A DNA stretch of 50,097 nt, taken from the NCBI GenBank assembly GCA_017411405.1, contig JAFQQE010000011.1, forward strand, positions 1 to 50,097, in the 5' to 3' direction. Every line of letters starts with the position of its first letter. Position 1 is the first letter of the stretch. This document shows positions 40,904 to 49,208 of the stretch, piece by piece. A model generated the notes under the pieces. It had not been told where the DNA came from. It searched no databases and saw only the letters and a list, made by a program, of their open reading frames with translations. The position numbers were made by a program, and so were the translations under genes. This stretch comes from Bacilli bacterium. GTDB lineage: Bacteria > Bacillota_I > Bacilli_A > RF39 > UBA660.

Positions 40904-41473
40904 TTAAATTTTTTCACCTTTACTTAACTTATATGATAATTCTAACGCTTTTCCCTTTTCAATTTTACTTAAATTTAAATTTTCATATCGCAAATATTTA
41001 ATATTAGTGTTTTTACCATCACTTACGTATACACAACCATTAATAAACATATTTGCTAATTCACCTATGTATACCCTTTTATTTCTTATATCTTCATAAG
41101 AATGAGAAGTATACATTTGCAATAATGCTTTATTTAAAAACTTAGCATTCCATTTATATTGTTTATAATTATTATCAAGAGTTATAATTTCTAAATCGGA
41201 TACCTTATTTATATCAGCTATAATTAAATCAGATGTATCGATTAATTTCTTTCTATCGTTATTATATAATTTCTTAATATTAAATTTTAGCATATTATCA
41301 CAGAAGATAGAAATAGTATCCTTTAAATATATTAATGTATTTAAATCAATATCTTTACTGGTATATTTTTCTTTTGTATTTAAATCAAAATATAAATCCG
41401 CTTCTTTTCTATATAATAAATGTTCTTTATCATCACTTTTTAAAAAAGCAACAAACACTTTATCTAATTTCAT
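40904..41473 (-). CDS. Hypothetical protein, island member of the three-paralogue family
   Basis: A 189-residue protein of unknown function related to 2719-3339 and 3439-4083. Shared features are an N-terminal VFVAFLKSDDKEHLLYRK-x-D-Y-DL pattern and NDRKKLIDT in place of KDREKLIET. It has diverged across the rest. It is the only intact gene between att copies A and B, so the family appears both in the core cluster and on mobile DNA. GGAGG sits at normal distance from the ATG. No catalytic motif is obvious. The stretch 40686-40903 holds short hairpins (CCTAGG pair near 40790-40812) but no gene. Confidence 0.72.
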   Translation of the reverse strand: MKLDKVFVAFLKSDDKEHLLYRKEADLYFDLNTKEKYTSKDIDLNTLIYLKDTISIFCDNMLKFNIKKLYNNDRKKLIDTSDLIIADINKVSDLEIITLDNNYKQYKWNAKFLNKALLQMYTSHSYEDIRNKRVYIGELANMFINGCVYVSDGKNTNIKYLRYENLNLSKIEKGKALELSYKLSKGEKI

Positions 41474-41526
41474 AAAACCTCCTTCGTATTTAATATTTTA
41501 ACATACTTTTTTTAAAAATTTTACAA

Positions 41527-41620
41527 TTATCTATCAAAATCATCCGATTTTTCTCTAGATTTCTTATTTTCTATTACTTCTATATCACTTTTATCAAAAA
41601 TATCGTTTAAATAAAGTAAA
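41527..41620 (-). pseudogene. C-terminal gene remnant
   Basis: The minus strand reads LNDIFDKSDIEVIENKKSRE and then SDDFDR and TAA, with no start or ribosome binding site. The acidic/basic tail resembles the C-terminus of a longer protein, possibly a mobilisation or replication protein, but it is too short to assign. Confidence 0.4.
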
Positions 41621-41641
41621 TTCCTTTATTGGTTTCTTATC

Positions 41642-41910
41642 TTAAACTATCTTATTTGATTTGTCAATAGTCATAGTTTTTAAATAATTTTCTAATTCAG
41701 TTAACTTAATCTTATTATTTAAATTATCAATGTAAATTTCATTAGTATAATTAAATGCTAAAAATGTTTTATTTTTAATTATTACTCTATGTGGTTCTAC
41801 ATAATTTAAATTAGTATGTTCTATATTAATTACATTGCCATAATAAATTTAGGTTTTACTTTTGCAAAATCACAAATAAATTCTATTCGTTTCTTTAAAC
41901 TAACTTCCAT
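41642..41910 (-). pseudogene. Small frameshifted gene in the island
   Basis: A frame starting at 41910 (MEVSLKKRIEFICDFAKVKP...) runs 26 residues into TAA at 41830. One base shift near 41835-41840 opens a second frame (NVINIEHTNLNYVEPHRVII...IYIDNLNNKIKLTELENYL) that ends at 41642. Together they would give a protein of about 90 residues. No family is recognised. Frame breakage fits the decay of the whole island. Confidence 0.5.
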
Positions 41911-41943
41911 TTCTATTTCTTCTTTTATTAAATTTTAACATTA

Positions 41944-41979
41944 AAAAATCCCAACCCTTTCTTTAAGGTGAGATTTATA
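41944..41979 (-). terminator. Terminator next to att copy B
   Basis: AAATCTCACC and GGTTGGGATTT pair imperfectly around a 10-base loop, followed by TTTTT on the minus strand. Its position relative to copy B matches the hairpins beside copies A and C. Confidence 0.6.
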
Positions 41980-41999
41980 TATTTTAAGTTCAAACTATT

Positions 42000-42030
42000 A
42001 AAAGTTCGAATTTGATATCAACCTGGTGCC
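42000..42030. repeat. att-like repeat, copy B (middle)
   Basis: 31-bp copy differing from copy A at one base (TTCGAA for TTCGAG). It again ends TGGTGCC, the tRNA-Leu 3' terminus. It divides the island into two units (A-B and B-C), suggesting two tandem integrations. Confidence 0.75.
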
Positions 42031-42170
42031 CTAAGGGAAGAAGTAGAACAACTTCTAGAGCAAAAGAACTAGTTAGTAATAACTATTAACTAATATAAGT
42101 ATAACACAATCTAGAGAAATATGAAAAATTTTTAAATTATTATGATATAATTTTACTAGGAGGTTTAACT

Positions 42171-43001
42171 ATGGAAATTAAAAACTTAAAGAAAATTAGT
42201 ATATCAAATTTAATTTTAATTATCTTAAATGATAAAAATAATGACATATTAAGAAAATGTGCTGAAATTGAATTAAAAAAAAGAATAAAAAATGTAGGTT
42301 GGGAATTTGATGATTTGCTACATTTTGATGATAAAGTGATACAAAAAAGAGGATTAGATGTTAATAATTATTTAATCTCTCCAAATATAAATATGCAACA
42401 ACTTATGGAAACTTATTTTATGTATGACTGGCAAACAAATTATGAATCAAACTATTTACTATTTAGTGAAAAACATTTATGCAACGATGTAGATTTTGGG
42501 GACACTTTTTTTACTAAAGTTTGTACTAGAGAAATAAGAAATTTAAATAGAAGATTACAAAATTCAACAAGTGAATCACAAAAAGAAGTTTTATTATCAA
42601 TTAAACAAATATTAGAAGAAAGAAATAAATCATTTAATCTATCTAAACAAGAAATATTAAAAGATGATCCAATAGAATTACTTTGTCATAATGAAGCTAT
42701 GTATCAATTAGATGGAGATGTAGGGACTTGCCATGAGTTTTTACAAAATTGTAGTGATGAAGAAAGATACAAACTTTTAAGTTCGAAATTAGGAATGTTA
42801 AAAATTGGGATTTTAGAAACTTTGAATGATACATTATATGACCCAGATTTAGTTCAATACTTATGTGGATTAAAATTTGTAAGAAGAGATAGTTCAAAAC
42901 TTTCTTCTCAAAAAAAACAATTACTTCAACAATTAAGAAATAATTTCGAAGTTAATTATGAAACTGAGCAAATACAAAAAGTATTGCAACGAACAAAGTA
43001 A
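42171..43001 (+). CDS. Hypothetical island protein on the plus strand
   Basis: A 276-residue soluble protein of unknown function, one of few plus-strand genes here. AGGAGG precedes the ATG and an extended -10 (TGATATAAT) lies about 25 bases upstream, so it has its own promoter. Features: an N-terminal helical region (SISNLILIILNDKNNDILRKCAEIELKKRI) resembling a short helical repeat, GWEFDDLLHFDDKVIQKRG, several cysteines (LCHNEAMYQ, GTCHEFLQNC), and a charged C-terminus rich in Gln and Lys. No nuclease or helicase motif is evident. Its intact state amid decayed neighbours suggests it is under selection as island cargo. I cannot assign a function. Confidence 0.68.
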   Translation: MEIKNLKKISISNLILIILNDKNNDILRKCAEIELKKRIKNVGWEFDDLLHFDDKVIQKRGLDVNNYLISPNINMQQLMETYFMYDWQTNYESNYLLFSEKHLCNDVDFGDTFFTKVCTREIRNLNRRLQNSTSESQKEVLLSIKQILEERNKSFNLSKQEILKDDPIELLCHNEAMYQLDGDVGTCHEFLQNCSDEERYKLLSSKLGMLKIGILETLNDTLYDPDLVQYLCGLKFVRRDSSKLSSQKKQLLQQLRNNFEVNYETEQIQKVLQRTK

Positions 43002-43103
43002 AAAAATATCAATTATAAATTTGTTTCACACGCTCATTGATTTTTGTCAATGTGCAAGTATGTTTCTAAATTATCAAAAATTTAGTATAAACAAAGAATA
43101 CAA

Positions 43104-43961
43104 CTAATCGAAGTAGTCGTATTCTTTTTCTAATGTTTCTCTTTTTATAAAATCATTAACTTCTATTTCTTTATCAGTATCTTTAGAAATATCTATTAAA
43201 TCATAAGAATTATATAAATCTTTTTCATAACATTCTTTTAAAATATTTATAGTTTTATTTTTATTAACTTCATCTTTAGAAAGTAGTATTCTTTTATAAA
43301 AGTCTTTTAACATTTCTAATATATACTTGATAAAGTCAATTAAGTTATTATTATTTTGTTCTAACTTTTCACATTCTTCTTCTAAATTATCTATTACTTT
43401 TTGTGAATGGTTATATTCTTTTTCTAACTCTTTGTAATTAAAAATATAATCATCTAAATCATTAAAAAAGTTTTGATATATTACTTGATTTTGAATTTCT
43501 TTAGTATATAAATCTAGATATTTTAGTAAGATGTGATATGTTTCACTATCAAGAATAATTGAATCAGAAAAGGCTTTCTTTTTTGAAAATTTTAACATAT
43601 TAATAATTTTTAAATGTTCGCTTTCAATATTCTTTATACTTTTATTTGCAAGTCTTTCATATTGTCTAGTTATACCTTTTAATTATCCTAAAGAAAGATT
43701 TTTAATTTTAGTTCCTTTTTCATCGCGTTCTAATTTGAAACCTAGATTATTTAATCTAAAACAATATTTATCTTGTAATATACTTAAATAATTTTGGTCT
43801 TTAATATAATCTCTTTTAGATATAGAATATCTTTCTTTATTAACTCTTTTATCAAACTTTTTAACAAGAGGTACTACTACTACAACACAATGAATGTGTG
43901 GTGTTTTTTCATCTAGGTGTAATACTGATTGTATTACTTGTTCTTTAGTTTCTATTGTCAT
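43104..43961 (-). pseudogene. mob: Truncated and interrupted MobV-type relaxase
   Basis: One frame broken by an in-frame TAA at 43683-43685. The upstream part (43686-43961) carries the relaxase metal motif HLDEKTPHIH followed by VVVVPL, typical of MobV/Pre plasmid mobilisation proteins. After the stop the same frame continues (LKGITRQYERLANKSIKNIE) into a coiled-coil tail (43104-43598) rich in E, K and N, as in MobV C-termini. The first roughly 100 residues of the family, including the first catalytic motif, are absent, so the 5' end is lost as well. It identifies the island as a former mobilisable element. Confidence 0.8.
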
Positions 43962-43989
43962 AACTCATCACTTATCCTTTATTAAATAA

Positions 43990-44016
43990 CAAAAAAACTA
44001 ACATTTCTGTTAGTAA
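43990..44016 (-). terminator. Terminator of the tRNA-Leu transcript
   Basis: CTAACA-GAAA-TGTTAG followed by TTTTTTTG on the minus strand, about 45 bases after the tRNA CCA end. Att copy C lies between the tRNA and this hairpin. Confidence 0.78.
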
Positions 44017-44036
44017 TTTATTACTCTCGAATTTAC

Positions 44037-44067
44037 AAAAGTTCGAGTTTACTATCAATCTGGTGCC
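44037..44067. repeat. att-like repeat, copy C (at tRNA-Leu)
   Basis: 31-bp copy overlapping the last seven bases of tRNA-Leu (TGGTGCC at 44061-44067). Three differences from copy A. It marks the intact chromosomal site side of the island. Confidence 0.75.
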
Positions 44068-44148
44068 TCTGGTCGGACTCGAACCGACACGATATTGCTA
44101 CCACTGGATTTTGAGTCCAGCGCGTCTACCAATTCCGCCACAAAGGCA
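44061..44148 (-). tRNA. tRNA-Leu (anticodon CAA)
   Basis: Full class II tRNA on the minus strand: acceptor TGCCTTT/AGAGGCA with encoded CCA, D arm GGCGGAATTGGTAGACGCGC, anticodon arm CTGGA-CTCAAAA-TCCAG with CAA, long variable arm, T arm TCGG-TTCGAGT-CCGA. It decodes UUG. Its 3' end is the integration target of the neighbouring island. Confidence 0.95.
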
Positions 44149-44193
44149 ATTACAAGAAGATTATATCATAAAAATGATATTTGTAAAACCATT

Positions 44194-44760
44194 TTATTCA
44201 TTTTCTTCTTTATAAATTGAAGTAAATAAGTCTGTATCGTCTTCTTTATCTTTTTCTATTTTAATATCTGGTAAATCATTTATTGTTGCTAATCCAAAAT
44301 AATCTAGAAATTCGCTAGTTGTTTTATATAGATTTGGTCTACCTGGCATATCTGATTTTCCTGATTCTTTTAATAAGCCTTTAGCTAGTAATTTTCTTAT
44401 TATATGTGCACAGCCTACTCCTCTTAATTCATCTATCTCTACTCTAGTGATTGGTTGATTGTAGGCTACTATTGCTAGCACTTCTAATGCTGCTTGGCTT
44501 AATGTATTTGTTTCTGGATTAACAACTAGTTTTTCATAATATTCTTTATGTTCAGTTTTTGTTGTTAATTTAAAAGCATCTCCTAAATAAGATATTCTTA
44601 AACCTCTATTATTTTCTTCGTAACTCTTCTTTAAGTTTAAAAGTAAATCTTTTGCTTCTGTTTCACTTATATTCATTATTTCACAAAGTGTAGTTAAATT
44701 AATTCCTTCATCTCCTACAACAAACAATATTCCTTCTAGTACTCCTAATAATTTATCCAT
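44194..44760 (-). CDS. scpB: Segregation and condensation protein ScpB
   Basis: Winged-helix (kite) subunit that with ScpA and SMC organises chromosomes. The 188-residue protein has the family core ALEVLAIVAYNQPITRVEIDE-RGV, then IIRKLLAKGLLKESGKSDMPGRP-LYKTT and LDYFGL. Length is typical. It follows scpA by four bases, with AAGAAGTGAAG at its start, and ends close to tRNA-Leu. Confidence 0.95.
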   Translation of the reverse strand: MDKLLGVLEGILFVVGDEGINLTTLCEIMNISETEAKDLLLNLKKSYEENNRGLRISYLGDAFKLTTKTEHKEYYEKLVVNPETNTLSQAALEVLAIVAYNQPITRVEIDELRGVGCAHIIRKLLAKGLLKESGKSDMPGRPNLYKTTSEFLDYFGLATINDLPDIKIEKDKEDDTDLFTSIYKEENE

Positions 44761-44764
44761 TACT

Positions 44765-45475
44765 TCACTTCTTTTCTAATATTATTTCACTAAAATTATT
44801 TTCTTGTTTTATGCCTATTTCATTATTTTTTGACATTTCTAATATAGATAAAAATGTAACAATAATATAAGGTCTATTTAATTCTTCAAATAATTCAGTA
44901 AAATTTATTTTCTTTTTTGTTTCAAATATTTTTCTTATAGATTTAACTCTATCTCCTACACTTAATTCTTTTTTTGTTATCCTTGTATTTATTGGCTTTT
45001 TTAATTTTTCTCTATTTAGAAAATTCTCAAATGCTTCTATCAAATCATTTAATGTTATATTAGAATCTAGCGGTACTTCTGTTCTATAATCACTTAAATC
45101 ACTTGGTATTTTCGTATAGACTTCACTTCTTGAATTTTCTAAATCTTTAAATGTATTTGTAATTTCTTTTATTTTTTCATATTCTAATAGTTTTTCTTTT
45201 AAATCTTCTTCTGAATTTATTTCATATTCATCGTCATTTTCTTCTTTTATATTTATTAACATCTTACTTTTTAAATGTATAAGTTCACTAGCCATAACTA
45301 AGTATTCACTTGCTATATCTATACTTTTTTCTTTCATTTCATTAATAAAACTCATATATTGATTAGTAATACTTTCTACATTAACATTTTCAATTTCCAT
45401 TTTATTTATTTTTATAAGATGTAATAAAAGATCCAAAGGACCTTCAAAATCATTTATACTGAAATTATATATCAT
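44765..45475 (-). CDS. scpA: Segregation and condensation protein ScpA
   Basis: Kleisin subunit that bridges SMC heads. The 236-residue protein begins with FEGPLDLLLHLIKINKMEI, the conserved N-terminal SMC-neck binding helix region, contains YLVMASELIHLKSKMLI, and ends with the winged helix that binds the SMC cap (FLSILEMSKNNEIGIKQ). The ATG overlaps the stop of the upstream membrane protein as ATGA, so it is translationally coupled. Confidence 0.95.
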   Translation of the reverse strand: MIYNFSINDFEGPLDLLLHLIKINKMEIENVNVESITNQYMSFINEMKEKSIDIASEYLVMASELIHLKSKMLINIKEENDDEYEINSEEDLKEKLLEYEKIKEITNTFKDLENSRSEVYTKIPSDLSDYRTEVPLDSNITLNDLIEAFENFLNREKLKKPINTRITKKELSVGDRVKSIRKIFETKKKINFTELFEELNRPYIIVTFLSILEMSKNNEIGIKQENNFSEIILEKK

Positions 45476-46380
45476 TTACAATCATATCCTTTTGCTATCA
45501 TTTCAAAATTTATTATATTAGATTTTGTATTTAATGAATAATAATTATAATTAATTTGTTCTTGATAAATATTTAAATCTATATCTGTAGTAAAAGTAAA
45601 TCCAGTATAAGTTTCTACAATAGAAGCAGTACCTCCATTAGAATTAATTTTATCCATTATTAAAGTATAGTTTCGATATTGTTGATAATAATCATTTGTA
45701 TTTCCAATATCATTAAAAATGTAATTTTGTTTAATTTTACTAAGTAAATTATCATTAAATATATATTCATAAGTATCATCTTTTTTTGTACATATTAAAG
45801 ATGATATTCCAGTTTCATCACTTGATAAAGTAAATTTCGGATAGTCTGTTTCTTGTATTATTTTTATTTCACCATATACTTCTACTATATTATTTAATTT
45901 ATCTGCAAAATTAAATGTGTAGTCTATACTACCTTTAACTTCACCTATTAATTTTATAGTTGCTATTTCTTTATTATTTTGTTTTAATACCAAATAATAT
46001 TTAGATTTATCAAAATTTATATTTGTTGAAGTATTAATTTTAAAATCTATTTTTTCTTTTGTTATATTAAAATTAGTTAAAGTAAAATTATTATACTTTA
46101 ATATGGTTTTAGAATTAATTAATAAGTTATTAGTTTCTGATATTTTAACAGTTGTAGTAGTATTTTCTTTTTCTATATAGTTTTCATGATTTATAAAGAA
46201 ATCTATTATTTTACCTTCTTTTACTAAGTCTATTATATTATAATCTTTAAAATAATCTGTTATAGTTGGTAAAAACAAAACTATTGAACCTATAAATAAA
46301 AATAATATAAGTACTACTAATGGTTTACCTGTTTTATTCTTTTTTACTTTTCCAATAACAACTGGTTCATTATTATTCAT
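45472..46380 (-). CDS. Single-pass membrane protein with large external domain, unknown
   Basis: A 302-residue protein with a short Lys-rich cytoplasmic start, one membrane helix (about residues 20-40, VVLILFLFIGSIVLFLPTI) and an extracellular beta-rich region rich in Asn, Ile and Thr. One pattern is TNFNITKEKIDFKINTSTN; two cysteines lie in the ectodomain (SLICTKK and near the end YDCK). I do not recognise a family. It is translationally coupled to scpA, which suggests shared growth-phase expression rather than shared function. Confidence 0.72.
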   Translation of the reverse strand: MNNNEPVVIGKVKKNKTGKPLVVLILFLFIGSIVLFLPTITDYFKDYNIIDLVKEGKIIDFFINHENYIEKENTTTTVKISETNNLLINSKTILKYNNFTLTNFNITKEKIDFKINTSTNINFDKSKYYLVLKQNNKEIATIKLIGEVKGSIDYTFNFADKLNNIVEVYGEIKIIQETDYPKFTLSSDETGISSLICTKKDDTYEYIFNDNLLSKIKQNYIFNDIGNTNDYYQQYRNYTLIMDKINSNGGTASIVETYTGFTFTTDIDLNIYQEQINYNYYSLNTKSNIINFEMIAKGYDCK

Positions 46381-46414
46381 ATTTACCCTCTCAATTCTTC
46401 AGGTATATTATAAC

Positions 46415-46441
46415 AAAAAAAGAATAATTATTCAATTATTC
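46415..46441 (-). terminator. Terminator containing the miaB stop
   Basis: GAATAATT and AATTATTC form an 8-base stem around the TAA stop, followed by TTTTTTTG on the minus strand. Confidence 0.82.
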
Positions 46442-47831
46442 CATCTAAACTAAATGATTTTGCATCAATTATTTCTACATTTTGTATTGTTCCAATTAAA
46501 TTTTTATCACATTCTACATTAACTAACTTCATATTTTCTGTATAACCACATAATTTTTTGCTATCTTTTTCACTTATATCAGTTAGTAAAACTTTTTGAA
46601 TACTTCCTATTAATTTTTGATTATTCTCAAGTGAGTACTTGTTTACAATTTCATTTAGCCTTTGCAATCTTTCTTCTTTTTCTTTTAAACTAATTTTGTC
46701 TTCCATACTTGCAGCGGGAGTTCCTATTCTAGGAGAATAAATAAATGTAAAAGCCCCATCATATTTACAAGTATTTACTACATTCAAAGTACTTTCAAAA
46801 TCTTCTTCTGTTTCATTTGGAAAACCAACTATTATATCTGTAGTTACTGCTACATTATTTATTTTTTCTTTTATTTTATTATATAGTTTTATATATTCTT
46901 CAGTAGTATATCGTCTACCCATAAGTTTTAATATTCTATCACTACCACTTTGAAGAGGTAAATGTATATAAGGCATTGTATTATCATATTTTGCAATTAT
47001 ATCTATCATTTCATCAGTAAAATCCCAAGGATGGCTTGTTACAAAACGAATTCTTTCTATTCCTATTTTAGCTACACTTTCTAATAATTCACTAAAGTTA
47101 ATTTCATTTTCTATATCTTTTCCATAAGCATTTACATTTTGACCAAGAAGAGTTATTTCTTTATATCCATTTTCTTTTAAATATTTAACTTCATTTATTA
47201 TATCAATACTTTTTCTACTTCTTTGTTTACCTCTAGTATAGGGTACTATACAATATGTACAGAATTTATCGCAACCATACATTATATTTACCCAAGCAGA
47301 AGTTTTACTATCTCTTTTATATAGATTACCTACTTCAATTACGTCGCCTTCAATACTTTTAACATTAATATTTAATTTATCTATTTTTTCTAATAACATA
47401 TTAGGTAATTCATTTATATTATGTGTTCCAAATACTATATCTATATATTTATGTTTATTTAATACTTCATTTACTACACTTTCTTCTTGTGCCATACATC
47501 CACAAAGACATATAATCAAGTCTTTTTTTTCTTTTTTTAAATGTTTACATCTTCCTAAAAATCCAAAAACTTTATCATGTGCATTTTCTCTTACTGCACA
47601 AGTATTTAATATTACAAGATCTGATTCTTCCATTGTATTAGTTTCAGAAAATCCTATTCTTTCTAATAAAGCTTTTATCTCTTCACTATCATGTACATTC
47701 ATTTGACATCCATAAGTTCTTATGTAGTATTTTTTATCTTTAAATTTATCACTATAATCTAAATTAAAATATTCATAATTAACTTTATTTTTTGATCTTT
47801 TTTTAGCTTCTAACATATTAGGTAAATTCAT
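46428..47831 (-). CDS. miaB: tRNA-2-methylthio-N6-isopentenyladenosine synthase MiaB
   Basis: Radical-SAM methylthiotransferase acting on i6A37 of tRNAs. The 467-residue protein has the N-terminal UPF0004 domain with YIRTYGCQMNVHDSE, NTCAVRE and CGCMAQEE cysteines binding the auxiliary cluster. The radical-SAM motif is CDKFCTYC with VPYTRGKQRSR, and a C-terminal TRAM domain follows. GGAAGTGAT precedes the ATG. Length is typical. It would work after MiaA, which is not in the window. Confidence 0.96.
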   Translation of the reverse strand: MNLPNMLEAKKRSKNKVNYEYFNLDYSDKFKDKKYYIRTYGCQMNVHDSEEIKALLERIGFSETNTMEESDLVILNTCAVRENAHDKVFGFLGRCKHLKKEKKDLIICLCGCMAQEESVVNEVLNKHKYIDIVFGTHNINELPNMLLEKIDKLNINVKSIEGDVIEVGNLYKRDSKTSAWVNIMYGCDKFCTYCIVPYTRGKQRSRKSIDIINEVKYLKENGYKEITLLGQNVNAYGKDIENEINFSELLESVAKIGIERIRFVTSHPWDFTDEMIDIIAKYDNTMPYIHLPLQSGSDRILKLMGRRYTTEEYIKLYNKIKEKINNVAVTTDIIVGFPNETEEDFESTLNVVNTCKYDGAFTFIYSPRIGTPAASMEDKISLKEKEERLQRLNEIVNKYSLENNQKLIGSIQKVLLTDISEKDSKKLCGYTENMKLVNVECDKNLIGTIQNVEIIDAKSFSLDGIIE

Positions 47832-47864
47832 AATATCACTTCCAATTCGTATATTATATCAAAG

Positions 47865-48992
47865 TTATTTTAGTTTCTCTACTATTTTATATAAATTTTC
47901 CATAGATTTACTTTGATCAATTTTACTTATTTTATTTGTCATTTTATTTAAAGCTTTTTCATTATATAGCATTTCTTTAAAATATCTATTGAAAGTATCT
48001 TTTCCCCTTACTCTTTTTGCATATCCTTTACGTACTAAGTATCTTCTATTTTCTACTTCTTGTCCGCCATTACCTTTTACTAATAATATAGGTTTATTAA
48101 ATAATAAACATTCAGTAACTTGTGCTCCACCTGGTTTTGTTATTACAAAATCACTTATATAATAAAATTCATTTACATTTGTTACAAAACCATATACATG
48201 TACATTTTCTCTTTTATATTTTTTTACATAATTTTTTGCTATACGTTCTGCAGTTTTATCTTTTCCAGCTATAAATAGTACATTACAATCATAGTTTTGT
48301 TTCAATATTTCTTTAAAATAAGTTAAGTTTACAATTGTACCATTTCCTCCGCCTGCGAAAAATAATACTGTTTTTTTATTATTCTTTATTTTAAATTTTT
48401 TCTTTAATTCATCAATATTTAAATTTTTAATCATATCAGGAGATAATGGAATTCCTGTTGTATGTATTTGTTTGTTTTTAAATCCTTTTTTTAATAAATA
48501 TATTCTTTCTTCTATACTTCCAACAATAATAGCATCTATATTTTTTAGAGAATTTAACCAGAATTCATGAGAATGATAGTCTGTAACAACTGTAACTAAT
48601 TTAGAATTAGTTATTCCTTTTTTATTATATTTATTAATTATATCACTTCCAAAAAAATGAGTTGCAATAGTTATATCTGGATTAAATTTTCTAATTGTTT
48701 CTTTTAATTCTTTATTATCAAATATCTTTAAAGATATTTTTCCACTAACATATGCTGATAATTTATTATTAAAACTAAAATATATTAAAGACCATAACCA
48801 GGGAAATCTTGTCATAATAAATTCACTAGATTTTTTACTTAGTGTACCAATAATTGGAATTGAATAGCTTATTAAATCTAATGTAAGACATTCATATTCT
48901 CCTGTTTCTTCAAAATATTTTTTTATATATAATGCAATTGACTTATGTCCACTTCCATAAGTTGCATACGGTATTAAAATTCTTTTTTTCAT
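47865..48992 (-). CDS. GT28 glycolipid synthase (diacylglycerol glycosyltransferase, UgtP/MGDG-like)
   Basis: Transfers sugar from UDP-sugar to diacylglycerol, making membrane glycolipids. The 375-residue protein opens RILIPYATYGSGHKSIA (MGDG-synthase type N-terminus), contains VTVVTDYHSHEFWL and HTTGIPLSP, and the C-terminal donor site FITKPGGAQVTECL and GNGGQEVENRRYL, typical of GT28. Candidate starts are GTG 49001, ATG 48998 and ATG 48992. The last is chosen because it begins MKKRIL and follows GTGATG. It is only 41 bases behind a LexA-controlled small membrane gene and may share its transcript. Confidence 0.85.
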   Translation of the reverse strand: MKKRILIPYATYGSGHKSIALYIKKYFEETGEYECLTLDLISYSIPIIGTLSKKSSEFIMTRFPWLWSLIYFSFNNKLSAYVSGKISLKIFDNKELKETIRKFNPDITIATHFFGSDIINKYNKKGITNSKLVTVVTDYHSHEFWLNSLKNIDAIIVGSIEERIYLLKKGFKNKQIHTTGIPLSPDMIKNLNIDELKKKFKIKNNKKTVLFFAGGGNGTIVNLTYFKEILKQNYDCNVLFIAGKDKTAERIAKNYVKKYKRENVHVYGFVTNVNEFYYISDFVITKPGGAQVTECLLFNKPILLVKGNGGQEVENRRYLVRKGYAKRVRGKDTFNRYFKEMLYNEKALNKMTNKISKIDQSKSMENLYKIVEKLK

Positions 48993-49033
48993 AATCATCA
49001 CAAATATATTTTAGCATATTTCTTTAATACTTA

Positions 49034-49138
49034 CTAGGCGTTTAAATATTTTAATCTAAAGTATAATCCTACAAAACTTAATATTATAGTTAAATAAAAT
49101 AATATAACCTCCTTATATTCTACAAAGTATTTTTTCAT
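49034..49138 (-). CDS. 34-residue membrane peptide under LexA control
   Basis: A frame MKKYFVEYKEVILFYLTIIL continuing SFVGLYFRLKYLNA, with an exceptionally strong GGAGGAG site. Charged start, one membrane helix (about residues 11-27) and basic end. It is divergent from lexA and its promoter carries the LexA box between -35 and -10, so it should be silent until DNA damage. Bacillus has the division inhibitor gene yneA in the same divergent position; this peptide has no LysM domain and is much shorter, closer in form to SidA- or TisB-like SOS membrane peptides. Function (division arrest or membrane effects) is inferred. Confidence 0.72.
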   Translation of the reverse strand: MKKYFVEYKEVILFYLTIILSFVGLYFRLKYLNA

Positions 49139-49160
49139 AATAACTCCTCCTTACACATTA

Positions 49161-49189
49161 ATAATATAACGAATATTTGTTCGTGTCAA
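49161..49189 (-). promoter_or_regulatory. SOS promoter of the membrane peptide with embedded LexA box
   Basis: On the minus strand TTGACA (49184-49189), a 17-base spacer and TATTAT (49161-49166). The spacer contains the LexA operator CGAACAAATATTCG (49170-49183), one base from the Gram-positive consensus CGAAC-N4-GTTCG. LexA binding would directly occlude RNA polymerase. The box also lies about 25 bases upstream of the lexA -35. Confidence 0.85.
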
Positions 49190-49208
49190 TAAAAACATAA
49201 ACAATTGT

